Assembly (NCBI RefSeq): GCF_028023555.1
Contig: NZ_JAQIOY010000008.1
Span: forward strand, 62,001 to 126,000
From: Thalassococcus_A lentus
Lineage (GTDB): Bacteria; Pseudomonadota; Alphaproteobacteria; Rhodobacterales; Rhodobacteraceae
Length of the DNA: 64,000 nt
Reading direction: 5' to 3'
Shown: in pieces, positions 53,777 through 61,864 of the stretch
How the letters are laid out: the number at the start of each line of letters is the position of its first letter
How positions within the stretch are numbered: position 1 is the first letter of the stretch
Notes under the pieces: generated by a model
The model's input: the letters and a program-made list of their open reading frames with translations, nothing else
What the model was told of the DNA's origin: nothing
Database searches by the model: none
Made by a program: the position numbers and the translations under genes

Positions 53777-53881
53777 GGCAGCTTACAAATCCCGCAAAAG
53801 GTGCGAAAACCAGTGCCCAAGGGGCTGCGATCTTCGGTCGAGCACCTATCTAATGAGTGAAACCAAAAGGAGTTGAGCCAG

Positions 53882-54142
53882 ATGAAATGCCCTGTAGATG
53901 GCACGCCGCTCGTAATTGCTGACAGATCCGGTGTTGAAATTGATTATTGCCCGACGTGCCGCGGTGTTTGGCTAGACCGGGGTGAGTTGGACAAGATCAT
54001 AGAGCGGGCAGGCTCCTATGCGGAACAGCCACAGGCCCGAGACCCAAGAGGTCGGGCAGACTACGATGACGAGGATCGTGGAAGACGCGGAAAGAAAAAA
54101 GGCGGCTTCTTGGACGTGCTCGACGATATCTTTGATTTCTAA
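53882..54142 (+). CDS. TFIIB-type zinc-ribbon protein
   Basis: This 86-residue protein has the zf-TFIIB ribbon MKCPVDGTPL ... YCPTCRGVWLDRGELDKII, with Cys3, Cys23 and Cys26 and the Asp in the loop, then a charged Arg/Asp/Lys-rich linker and a short C-terminal helix (LDVLDDIFDF). ATG 53882 is preferred over TTG 53873 because of the spacing to AAGGAG. It follows the hemerythrin-like gene by 105 bases and may share its regulation. Confidence 0.85.
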   Translation: MKCPVDGTPLVIADRSGVEIDYCPTCRGVWLDRGELDKIIERAGSYAEQPQARDPRGRADYDDEDRGRRGKKKGGFLDVLDDIFDF

Positions 54143-54155
54143 AGTCGGGTGTCGG

Positions 54156-54230
54156 TCAGATGAACGGCACAAACGGTACGCCGCATCCAGTCAGAGCGGT
54201 CAGTGCCAGGATCATTGCAATCAGTCGCAT
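54156..54230 (-). CDS. 24-residue mini-lipoprotein
   Basis: This tiny frame has ATG 54230, an AAGGAC site seven bases upstream, a signal-like hydrophobic start MRLIAMILAL and lipobox LTGC (Cys16), followed by only eight residues (GVPFVPFI). Entericidin-like lipoproteins have a comparable plan but longer tails. Too short for standard ORF calling. It lies at the end of the leftward uvrB-linked group and overlaps no other gene. Confidence 0.55.
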   Translation of the reverse strand: MRLIAMILALTALTGCGVPFVPFI

Positions 54231-54298
54231 CTCTAGGTCCTTACTCGTTACATCTCGTCTCTAGCGCATTTTCAGAGCAACCCTAATCCCCGGCGCGG

Positions 54299-54709
54299 TC
54301 ATGCCAGTGGCTGGACTTCGCATTGGCGAAATTCTGCGACCACTGGGGCCGCGCCTTCGAGATCGATTGCGACCGACGTGGCCCCAACACTTGCGGTGGC
54401 AGTGGCGTTGAGCTGCAGGCCGTTCAGAACATTTCCAAAGCCGGTGTCTTCAACGGTTAATCTGGTTCCTTCGACGCGATGCCGGGTTGTAGAAATGGTC
54501 AGTCCATTTGGCCCCTCGAAGCGCATGGAAAACACTTCAGCCTCCTCCCAGCCTTCTGGGCGGGTCAGATGGATTGCATAGATTGTGCCGTCAAAGGTGA
54601 CTTCGACCTTTGGTTCGGCGTCATGGCGTATTGTGCAAATTGGCGTCGGTGTGAATTCCCATGCAGTCAATGGGGTCGCAAGGCAGCTTAGCAAAATGAA
54701 ATAGCGCAT
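54299..54709 (-). CDS. exported hypothetical protein
   Basis: This 136-residue protein has a signal peptide (MRYFILLSCLATPLTA) and one Cys pair (Cys24, and CEVQ near the end). The mature part is beta-rich (TIYAIHLTRPEGWEEAEVFSMRFEGPNG). No domain recognised. It lies 37 bases downstream of the next exported gene and is probably cotranscribed. Confidence 0.65.
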   Translation of the reverse strand: MRYFILLSCLATPLTAWEFTPTPICTIRHDAEPKVEVTFDGTIYAIHLTRPEGWEEAEVFSMRFEGPNGLTISTTRHRVEGTRLTVEDTGFGNVLNGLQLNATATASVGATSVAIDLEGAAPVVAEFRQCEVQPLA

Positions 54710-54746
54710 GGGCGAAACCTAGTGTCACCGCGCGCTATGTCGAGAT

Positions 54747-55175
54747 TCAATTGCTGCAAATCTCTGACAGAACGGGTTGCCAGATCGGACAAAAGCCATC
54801 CCAAGAATACCAGACATCTGTTGCGCCAATGGCATGATGCGTCGCGACCCAGACGTCGCCCGATTTTTGAAGCAAGGCCTGAATGCTTGCGCCGTCGCTC
54901 ATCTCTGGATCGAACTCGCCTCTTTGGTATGCGGGCGTTGCATACAGATCGATTGCGCCGCCACCGGGTCGCTGCGCCGTCACGCTGGCAAAACCGACAT
55001 TTCCCGATACACGCAAATCGGACACAACGAATTGAACCGGCGCCCCCAAGGCCCATTCAATATGTGGGCGAATAGCGCTGAGCATATCGCTGCGCGTTTG
55101 GCTGCCGCGCGCAGGTTCATCCCATGCGTGGACAGGGGCAGCAAACAAACAAAGAGTGATCAGCAGGGCGCGCAT
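54747..55175 (-). CDS. exported hypothetical protein, uvrB-linked
   Basis: This 142-residue protein has a signal peptide (ALLITLCLFAAPVHA) and a beta-rich mature part with Trp- and Cys-containing end (VWYSWDGFCPIWQPVL). No recognised domain. Proteins of this size next to uvrB recur in Rhodobacteraceae and are sometimes mislabelled as UvrB. Starts ATG 55175 with GGAAAG-like site. Lies 103 bases after uvrB on the same strand. Confidence 0.65.
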   Translation of the reverse strand: MRALLITLCLFAAPVHAWDEPARGSQTRSDMLSAIRPHIEWALGAPVQFVVSDLRVSGNVGFASVTAQRPGGGAIDLYATPAYQRGEFDPEMSDGASIQALLQKSGDVWVATHHAIGATDVWYSWDGFCPIWQPVLSEICSN

Positions 55176-55278
55176 GGGTTTTCCTTTCGGTTAGTCACCA
55201 ACAGGATGCGCAGCCAAGGCGCAGTTGCCAAGCCAGCTATTCATGACCTTTTGCAGCATTGATGAATAGGGCCGCAGA

Positions 55279-57477
55279 TCAGCGTCCGCGCCGTTTTACG
55301 TTGCCGCCCCTTTGACCGGGACGCCCACCGGTAGAGCGGCCTTTTGCTTTGACCGCTTCATCCGATGCCTTCTGCACGGCCTGCTGACGCGCCAAAGGAT
55401 CATCTGCAACGGCCATGTCTACAGCTTCGAGACGTTTGACTTCGTCGCGCAGGCGCGCCGCTTCTTCGAACTCAAGGTTTTCAGCGGCTTTGCGCATATC
55501 TGCACGCAGTCCATCCAACACCGCCTGAAGGTTCGAGCCGGCCATCTTGTCGTCGATCTTTGCGGTGACGCGGTTCATGTCCACGTCGCCCTGATACAGA
55601 CCGGCAAGAATATCCTCGACGTTCTTTTTGACAGTTTCCGGCGTGATCCCGTGTTCTTCGTTGTAGGCGATCTGTTTGACACGGCGGCGGTTGGTTTCGT
55701 TCAGAGCGCGTTCCATCGAGCCGGTGACACGATCAGCGTACATTATTACCCTGCCGTCAGCGTTTCGCGCCGCACGTCCAATGGTCTGAACCAACGAGGT
55801 CTCGGACCGCAGGAACCCTTCTTTGTCAGCGTCCAGAATGGCCACCAGACCGCATTCCGGAATATCGAGACCTTCCCGCAAGAGGTTAATGCCGATCAGC
55901 ACATCGAAAGCACCCAGACGCAAATCGCGCAGGATTTCGATGCGTTCTATCGTGTCGATATCCGAGTGCATGTAGCGGACCTTGATGCCCTGTTCATGCA
56001 TGTACTCGGTCAAATCCTCGGCCATGCGTTTGGTCAGCGTGGTGCAGAGCGTTCTGTATCCATCGGCCGTCACACGGCGTACTTCGTCCAAAAGATCGTC
56101 TACCTGCATATCGACTGGACGGATTTCCACCTCGGGATCCAGCAAACCCGTCGGGCGGATCACCTGTTCGGTGAAAACGCCGCCGGATTGTTCCATTTCC
56201 CACGATGCAGGCGTGGCCGAAACAAACACTGACTGCGGCCGCATGGCATCCCATTCCTCGAATTTGAGGGGGCGGTTGTCCATACACGAGGGCAGGCGAA
56301 AGCCATGCTCAGCCAAAGTGAATTTGCGTCGATAGTCACCTTTGTACATAGCGCCGATCTGTGGAACCGAGACGTGGGATTCATCGGCAAAAACGATTGC
56401 GTTGTCGGGGATGAATTCGAACAGGGTAGGGGGCGGCTCTCCCGGGGCGCGGCCGGTCAGGTAGCGTGAATAGTTTTCAATCCCGTTGCACACACCGGTT
56501 GCTTCCAGCATCTCAATGTCGAAATTGGTTCGCTGCTCGAGCCGTTGCGCTTCCAGCAGCTTTCCATCTCCGACTAGCTGGTCCAGCCGCGTCCGCAATT
56601 CCTTTTTGATCTCGATAACGGCCTGATTCATCGTGGGCTTTGGCGTGACGTAGTGCGAATTGGCGTAAACCCTGATGCGTTCAAAAGTTCCGGTTTTCTC
56701 ACCGGTCAAGGGATCGAATTCGGTGATGCTCTCCAGTTCTTCGCCAAAAAACGAAAGCTTCCACGCGCGATCCTCTAGGTGGGCCGGGAAAATCTCCAGG
56801 CTGTCACCGCGAACCCGGAATGACCCCCGTTGAAAGGCTTGATCGTTTCGGCGGTACTGTTGGGCAACCAGATCGGCCATGACCTTGCGCTGGTCGTATT
56901 CCTTGCCGACGTGCAGATCCTGAGTCATGGCGCCGTAAGTTTCGACGGATCCGATACCGTAAATACATGATACCGACGCAACGATAATCACATCGTCCCG
57001 TTCCAGCAGCGCCCGCGTGGCCGAATGGCGCATCCGGTCGATTTGCTCGTTAATCTGGCTTTCTTTTTCGATGTAGGTGTCGCTGCGCGGGACATAGGCT
57101 TCGGGCTGGTAGTAGTCATAGTAGCTGACAAAATACTCGACCGCGTTGTCTGGGAAGAACCCTTTGAATTCACCATAAAGCTGGGCTGCCAGTGTCTTGT
57201 TTGGGGCCAGAATGATGGCTGGGCGTTGGGTTTGCTCAATGACCTTGGCCATCGTAAAGGTTTTGCCCGTACCTGTTGCGCCCAGCAAAACCAGATTCTG
57301 CTCGCCGTCCATCACGCCGCTAGTCAATTCTTTGATTGCTGTCGGCTGATCACCGGCAGGCGAAAATTCGGTTTGCATGACAAAGCGTTTGCCGCCTTCC
57401 AGCTTTTCGCGCACGGCAACGTCTGGCGCTGCGGCGTGCAGCACAACGTCTGATTTGTCTGAGTGGGCGTAGGGCAT
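55279..57477 (-). CDS. uvrB: excinuclease ABC subunit B
   Basis: This 732-residue damage-verification helicase of nucleotide excision repair has Walker A GATGTGKTFTMA, the Y-rich beta-hairpin region EYFVSYYDYYQPEAYVPRSD, helicase motif VI QTIGRAARNADGRVIM and the C-terminal UVR domain (MRKAAENLEFEEAARLRDEV). ATG 57477 with AAAGG upstream is preferred over the frame start at 57504. The C-terminal end is rich in Arg and Gly. A likely LexA box lies just upstream. Confidence 0.97.
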   Translation of the reverse strand: MPYAHSDKSDVVLHAAAPDVAVREKLEGGKRFVMQTEFSPAGDQPTAIKELTSGVMDGEQNLVLLGATGTGKTFTMAKVIEQTQRPAIILAPNKTLAAQLYGEFKGFFPDNAVEYFVSYYDYYQPEAYVPRSDTYIEKESQINEQIDRMRHSATRALLERDDVIIVASVSCIYGIGSVETYGAMTQDLHVGKEYDQRKVMADLVAQQYRRNDQAFQRGSFRVRGDSLEIFPAHLEDRAWKLSFFGEELESITEFDPLTGEKTGTFERIRVYANSHYVTPKPTMNQAVIEIKKELRTRLDQLVGDGKLLEAQRLEQRTNFDIEMLEATGVCNGIENYSRYLTGRAPGEPPPTLFEFIPDNAIVFADESHVSVPQIGAMYKGDYRRKFTLAEHGFRLPSCMDNRPLKFEEWDAMRPQSVFVSATPASWEMEQSGGVFTEQVIRPTGLLDPEVEIRPVDMQVDDLLDEVRRVTADGYRTLCTTLTKRMAEDLTEYMHEQGIKVRYMHSDIDTIERIEILRDLRLGAFDVLIGINLLREGLDIPECGLVAILDADKEGFLRSETSLVQTIGRAARNADGRVIMYADRVTGSMERALNETNRRRVKQIAYNEEHGITPETVKKNVEDILAGLYQGDVDMNRVTAKIDDKMAGSNLQAVLDGLRADMRKAAENLEFEEAARLRDEVKRLEAVDMAVADDPLARQQAVQKASDEAVKAKGRSTGGRPGQRGGNVKRRGR

Positions 57478-57794
57478 GGCTAACCTTTGTGTGGAACAAA
57501 ACAAGAATTGTATGCCGGGCGGAAAGTTTCAAGGGCGGTTCGCACACGGCCTGACCAAGTACTGATCAAGAAAACGCTTCGGAAAAGAGCATTCGCGAGA
57601 TAGCTTTTCTGGGCAAGCGGGCAATCGGTAACGTTTCCGGGGCCGCACACACCTACCCCTCGCTCCCCGCGGTTCAGGAGGTGCACTGATGCCCGCTTGT
57701 GCATCACTTGTCCAATTGCTTCGAATGATCGCGTTACACGGTCTTGCCCTGCCTTGGCAAATCTTCGATAACGCGAGCAGCAAAGGAGTCGATC
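57478..57794. other. intergenic region between uvrB and NDUFS4-like gene
   Basis: This 317-base divergent spacer contains the SOS-like site at 57494-57508 near uvrB. An ORF on the plus strand from ATG 57689 (60 codons) has a perfect-looking AGGAGGTG before it, but it reads out of frame into the downstream gene. No other structure was seen. Confidence 0.45.
57494..57508 (-). promoter_or_regulatory. LexA (SOS) box before uvrB
   Basis: Plus-strand GAAC-N7-GAAT (minus ATTC-N7-GTTC) matches the alphaproteobacterial LexA consensus GTTC-N7-GTTC at seven of eight fixed bases and lies 17-31 bases before the uvrB start, where a repressor would block transcription. Confidence 0.55.
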
Positions 57795-58106
57795 ATGCGT
57801 GCACGCATCTATCAGCCTGCCAAAACGGCAATGTCATCCGGACAGGGAAAGACCAAGTTCTGGATGCTTGAATTTGCGCCGTCCAGCCCGCGTGCTGTTG
57901 ACCCGCTGATGGGATGGACATCGTCCAGTGATACGCAGACACAGGTGCGGCTGAAGTTCGACAGCAAAGAGGCTGCGCTGGCCTATGCTCGTGAGAATGG
58001 GATCGAAGCGGACGTCTTCGAACCCAAGAAGCGCAAATCCAACATTCGCCCGCGCGGCTACGCCGAAAATTTCGCAGTAGACCGCAAAGGCGCTTGGACT
58101 CACTAA
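57795..58106 (+). CDS. NADH dehydrogenase accessory subunit (NDUFS4/ETC_C1-like)
   Basis: This 103-residue protein matches the bacterial NDUFS4 (18 kDa) family: MRARIYQPAKTAMSSGQGKTKFWMLEF, the PRAVDPLMGWTSSSDTQTQVRLKF core, and a basic C-terminus. Paracoccus complex I contains this subunit, which points to mitochondrial-type alphaproteobacterial respiration. ATG 57795 follows AAGGAG. Beside a GNAT gene. Confidence 0.9.
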   Translation: MRARIYQPAKTAMSSGQGKTKFWMLEFAPSSPRAVDPLMGWTSSSDTQTQVRLKFDSKEAALAYARENGIEADVFEPKKRKSNIRPRGYAENFAVDRKGAWTH

Positions 58107-58110
58107 TTCA

Positions 58111-58569
58111 ATGCGCGTCGAGCGCGTCAACAATGCGGATCCTCAGGTAGAGGCGCTGCTCGAAGCACATCATGCCTTGATGCGCGCAACCTCACCCGAG
58201 GAAAGCTGCCACGTCATGACAGCCGATGCCTTGCGGCAGAGCGGCGCTCAGGTGTTTGCCCTTCGGGACGACACAAAAGGTGTGACAGCTGTCGGTGCTT
58301 TGAAACCGTTTGGCACAGACAGCGTGGAGCTGAAGTCCATGCACACCGCCGGGGCGCTGCGCGGACAGGGCCTGGGGCGCATGCTATTGTCTGCTTTGCT
58401 TGAAACAGCGCGGCAACAAGGCGCCAAGGCAGCCTATCTGGAAACCGGGACAGCGGATGATTTCGCAGCCGCAAGGGCCCTGTACCAAGGCGCTGGGTTT
58501 TCGGAATGCCCCCCGTTCGGCGACTATACATTGGACCCGCTCAGCGTTTTCATGCACCGGGCGCTCTGA
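58111..58569 (+). CDS. GNAT family N-acetyltransferase
   Basis: This 152-residue acetyltransferase has the acetyl-CoA motif A region LRGQGLGRMLLSALLETARQ preceded by SVELKSMHTAGA, and motif B YLETG ... ARALYQGAGFSE. Substrate unknown. It starts four bases after the NDUFS4-like stop, so the two are cotranscribed. Confidence 0.88.
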   Translation: MRVERVNNADPQVEALLEAHHALMRATSPEESCHVMTADALRQSGAQVFALRDDTKGVTAVGALKPFGTDSVELKSMHTAGALRGQGLGRMLLSALLETARQQGAKAAYLETGTADDFAAARALYQGAGFSECPPFGDYTLDPLSVFMHRAL

Positions 58570-58613
58570 ACGCTTGTCATGATCGCCTAAACACGTCAAA
58601 ACCCCGGCATAGC

Positions 58614-58690
58614 GGTCCCTTAGCTCAACTGGATAGAGCAGCTGACTTCTAATCAGCAGGTTGAGGGTTCGAGTCCTTCAGGGATCGCCA
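58614..58690 (+). tRNA. tRNA-Arg (TCT anticodon)
   Basis: A full cloverleaf is visible: acceptor GGTCCCT (58614-58620) with AGGGATC (58680-58686), D arm GCTC...GAGC, anticodon arm CTGAC-TTCTAAT-CAG with anticodon TCT, T arm TTCGAGT, discriminator G and encoded CCA. It lies alone between the GNAT gene and the HAD gene; no integrase or duplicated 3' end is seen next to it. Confidence 0.95.
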
Positions 58691-58923
58691 TACCTCCAGA
58701 AACGACAGCAGTATGAACAGCCCGGAACCGACCTTGGACACGTGGACCGGATGTTGCGGTCGCAGCCTGAATGGCCGCTGTTCGCTGCACTTGTGTATAT
58801 TGTTGACATCAGGCGGTAGGGCTTAACTTTCCTTATGATGCCGGCGGGGTGCTCAAGAAAATGTGTCAAAGCTGGCATGCTGTTGGATGGTTAGCCTTCG
58901 CAATATTTCTGTCCGATAAGCGC

Positions 58924-59808
58924 TCAGATCCGATCAAGCTTCCAGTCAGCGAAAAGGCACGACTGCTCTGAGAATGGCCGCGTGTCATGACCGGCGAACA
59001 GACCATCTTTGGTCACAAGCACGGTTTTCCAGCCTCGTGCTGCGGCTCCGAGAATATCGGTATGCAGTGTATCACCGCACATCGCGATACGGCTTGCTTT
59101 AATGGACGGTAGCGTCGCTTCGATCAGGTCGTAAACCTCGGGAAAAGGTTTTCCGAAAAATTGGACATGGTCAGGGAACAGGTCAGCCAACTGATGGCCG
59201 AAGTACCCGGGCTCGACAGAAAACCCGTCGTCGCGAGGAGCAGCCAAATCCGGGTTTCCAATAAGCACAGTGCGCGGGCGTTTCTTCATTGCCGTCATCA
59301 ACATGTCTTGCCGCGCCATGGTCCAGTCCGCTGTCGACAGAAACAGGAACTGATCAACATCATCGTAGTCGGCGGGGTTGTCACTCAGTCGCGTAATTTG
59401 ATTGGGAATATCGGCCAACGGATCGACATCGGCCGTGATGACGCCCCACTGACCATCACCGAGATGCTGCAATGTCGCCTCACGACTGGTGATGATTTCT
59501 TCATCCTTCACACGCAGGCCAAGCCGCTTGAATTTAGCGATGGCACCGTGCCGGTCGTAGCTGGCGGCATTGGTTAGGATACGAATTTCGCATCCATGAT
59601 CGCGGAGTTGGTCCAGCCGTTCGTCTGCGCCAGGGATCATGGTCTCGCCTACGTTCAATACGCCGAAGGCATCGAAGACAAAGGCGTCAATCTCATCGGC
59701 GACGTCCAGAAGTGAATGGATTTCGAGCGATGCAGTGCGTGGGGTTATTTGCGGAAACCGCGCCCGGACTTCTTGGTAGCGATCGAAAATCGACTGCGTT
59801 GTCTGCAT
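58924..59808 (-). CDS. HAD-superfamily IIA hydrolase
   Basis: This 294-residue phosphatase has the HAD motif I as FVFDAFGVL with catalytic Asp, motif II in ILTNAAS, a cap domain, and motif IV in MCGDTLHTDILGA, typical of subfamily IIA (TIGR01459 group). Divergence from a DeoR regulator and sugar-phosphate ABC genes suggests it hydrolyses a phosphorylated sugar, glycerol-phosphate-like compound or glycolate-type product. Substrate not proven. Confidence 0.88.
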   Translation of the reverse strand: MQTTQSIFDRYQEVRARFPQITPRTASLEIHSLLDVADEIDAFVFDAFGVLNVGETMIPGADERLDQLRDHGCEIRILTNAASYDRHGAIAKFKRLGLRVKDEEIITSREATLQHLGDGQWGVITADVDPLADIPNQITRLSDNPADYDDVDQFLFLSTADWTMARQDMLMTAMKKRPRTVLIGNPDLAAPRDDGFSVEPGYFGHQLADLFPDHVQFFGKPFPEVYDLIEATLPSIKASRIAMCGDTLHTDILGAAARGWKTVLVTKDGLFAGHDTRPFSEQSCLFADWKLDRI

Positions 59809-59879
59809 CTGGCTTTACCCCGTTTTCAAGTCGCATCTTTGGAAGCAGCCTAGGTGCAGGCAACAAAAAGGGGAAGCTA

Positions 59880-59983
59880 AAAACAACAAAGCAACAAAAA
59901 TAGATCTCGAGAAATAGCATAAACGCCGTGGAAAGCGGATCTTTGAGTCGCCGACTCAAATAAATATGTTGTTTTGTTGTTTT
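59880..59983. promoter_or_regulatory. operator region between HAD and DeoR genes
   Basis: AAAACAACAAAGCAACA (59880-59896) and TGTTGTTTTGTTGTTTT (59967-59983) form an inverted pair with one mismatch, 70 bases apart. Between them is a perfect 9-bp palindrome, TTTGAGTCG-C-CGACTCAAA (59942-59960), containing two GANTC sites. The arrangement suits a DeoR-type regulator binding two sites in a divergent promoter. Confidence 0.55.
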
Positions 59984-60023
59984 CCGCTGTTAGTCTCATT
60001 GGCGAATCGAGTTCGGGGGGGAC

Positions 60024-60797
60024 ATGTCGTCAAAGAAGCAACGGAGACGCGAAGCGATAACGGCTATGGTGCTTGAACAAGGCGCGGTGACCGTTGGCTC
60101 ATTGGCCGAGCGGTTTGATGTGTCTATGCAAACGATCCGCCGCGATGTGGATACCCTGTGTGAGGGCGACATGCTTCACCGCGTTCATGGCCGTATCGAA
60201 CTTAGCAAAGAGTTTCTTAATACCCCGTTCGATCAGCGTGCTGGTACGAATTTGCGGGGCAAGAATGCCATCGGCAAGGCAGCAGCGTCGCTCATTCCAA
60301 ATGGTTCCACGGTCTTTTTCTCGATCGGCTCGACGCCGCTGAGCGTTGCTCATGCCATGCGCGACCATAAAGACATGACGATAATTACAAACAACCTAAG
60401 CGCAGCGATGTCCTTTTGTGATGAAAGGTCAAATCGGATCATCATACCTGGTGGTGAAGTCCGGCTGCCGGACCGCGATATACTGGGTGATGAAGCCCTC
60501 AAAGAGTTTGGGCGGTTTCGTGCAGATTTTGCGGTGTTTGGCGTCGCCGGGATCGCTGACGACGGAGGTATGTTGGACTTTCACACAACAGAGGTCCGCG
60601 CACGTCAGCAAATGCGCGCCAATGCTCAAACCTCGATGCTGGTTGTAGATCGCTCGAAGTTTGGCCGGCAGGCGCCTGCGGTCGGGGACAATATCGCGGA
60701 AATGGACAAGGTGATTGCGGATTGCGCTCCTGCCGACGGCTTTGACAGCGTGCTGGAAGAAATCAAAGACCGCCTGATTTTGGCGGAAGGACATTGA
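60024..60797 (+). CDS. DeoR/GlpR family transcriptional regulator
   Basis: This 257-residue repressor has the N-terminal DeoR helix-turn-helix (VGSLAERFDVSMQTIRRDVDTLCE) and the sugar-phosphate-binding domain with the conserved IPNGSTVFFSIGSTPLSVAHAM loop and DKVIADCAPADGF near the end. It probably senses a phosphorylated sugar or polyol and controls the divergent HAD gene and its own ABC operon. ATG 60024 follows GGGGGG. Confidence 0.9.
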   Translation: MSSKKQRRREAITAMVLEQGAVTVGSLAERFDVSMQTIRRDVDTLCEGDMLHRVHGRIELSKEFLNTPFDQRAGTNLRGKNAIGKAAASLIPNGSTVFFSIGSTPLSVAHAMRDHKDMTIITNNLSAAMSFCDERSNRIIIPGGEVRLPDRDILGDEALKEFGRFRADFAVFGVAGIADDGGMLDFHTTEVRARQQMRANAQTSMLVVDRSKFGRQAPAVGDNIAEMDKVIADCAPADGFDSVLEEIKDRLILAEGH

Positions 60798-60799
60798 AC

Positions 60800-61819
60800 A
60801 TGACAACATCAACGTTTGTGAAACTCGACGGTATAGCAAAACGATGGAACGGCCAGTTGGGCGTCGAAGGCATAACGCTTGACATACCCGAAGGCAGTTT
60901 CACCGCCCTGCTGGGGCCGTCAGGGTGCGGAAAATCGACCACGCTGCGCCTTTTGGCAGGATTGGAATTGCCTGATGAGGGGCAAATTCTCATCGACGGC
61001 AAGGACGTGACGACAAGTGCGGCGTCGGACCGCAATTTGTCGATGGTGTTTCAGTCATACGCACTGTTTCCGCATCTGTCGGTTGCTGAGAACGTTATGT
61101 TCGGCCTGAAAGTCCGCCGCGTGCCAAAGCAAGAGCGGTTGGAGAAACTTCATCGCGCCTTGGAGATCACGGGTCTTCTCGGCTACGAGGGCCGCAAGCC
61201 GGGCGAATTGTCAGGGGGGCAGCGCCAGCGTGTCGCCCTGGCTCGCGCGATCGTGGCGGGCCAGCGACTTTGCCTTATGGACGAACCCCTGTCCAATCTC
61301 GACGCAAAGCTGCGCAATGCCGTGCGCAAGGACATTAAAAAATTGCAGCGCGATCTGGGCATCACGGTTGTCTACGTGACCCATGACCAGACCGAAGCGA
61401 TGAGTATGGCTGATACAGTCGTCTTGATGAAAGATGGACACATCCAGCAGGTTGGTTCCCCCGAGGATCTCTACAGCAGGCCCAACAACACTTTTGTCGC
61501 GGAATTCGTCGGCGCGCCGCCAATGGCTCTGATCGAGTCCACAGCGCTTGAAGGGTTTGGTGATGACAAGACCATCGGCATCCGCGCTGAAAACATTCAG
61601 ATCGTTCCTGCGGGGACTGGTCGGATGCGCTGCAAGGTCAATGAGAGTGAATTCCTCGGTGCCGAGACCCTGATTGGCCTCGATCACGATGGAACCTCCG
61701 GACTTTGTGTTTTGCAGCCTGGGCTATCGCTGATGCCTGAAGGCGATGAGGTTGAGATCAACTTTGACGACGGAAATCTGCACGTCTTTGACGATGCAGG
61801 CAAACGGCTGGCCGGGTGA
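60800..61819 (+). CDS. ABC importer ATPase (UgpC/MalK-type)
   Basis: This 339-residue ATPase has Walker A GPSGCGKSTTLRL, Q-loop FQSYALFPHLS, signature LSGGQRQRVALARAIV, Walker B LCLMDEPLSNLDAKL, and a C-terminal TOBE-like regulatory region. These are the features of sugar and glycerol-phosphate importers. ATG 60800 follows GGAAGGA. Three bases after the DeoR gene stop. Confidence 0.93.
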   Translation: MTTSTFVKLDGIAKRWNGQLGVEGITLDIPEGSFTALLGPSGCGKSTTLRLLAGLELPDEGQILIDGKDVTTSAASDRNLSMVFQSYALFPHLSVAENVMFGLKVRRVPKQERLEKLHRALEITGLLGYEGRKPGELSGGQRQRVALARAIVAGQRLCLMDEPLSNLDAKLRNAVRKDIKKLQRDLGITVVYVTHDQTEAMSMADTVVLMKDGHIQQVGSPEDLYSRPNNTFVAEFVGAPPMALIESTALEGFGDDKTIGIRAENIQIVPAGTGRMRCKVNESEFLGAETLIGLDHDGTSGLCVLQPGLSLMPEGDEVEINFDDGNLHVFDDAGKRLAG

Positions 61820-61864
61820 AATCGGCCCAGTCGGATAATAAGACTGAAACCAAGGGAGAGAACC

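Noticed and set aside
57560..57590. FNR-like match around CTGATCAAG before uvrB
   Set aside because: The spacing of the half-sites does not fit TTGAT-N4-ATCAA.
57689..57871. 60-codon ORF with AGGAGGTG before it
   Set aside because: It runs out of frame into the NDUFS4-like gene, has no recognisable domain, and the strong purine run may be chance.
58614..58923. tRNA-Arg as an island attachment site
   Set aside because: No integrase, direct repeat of the tRNA 3' end or shift in gene character follows.
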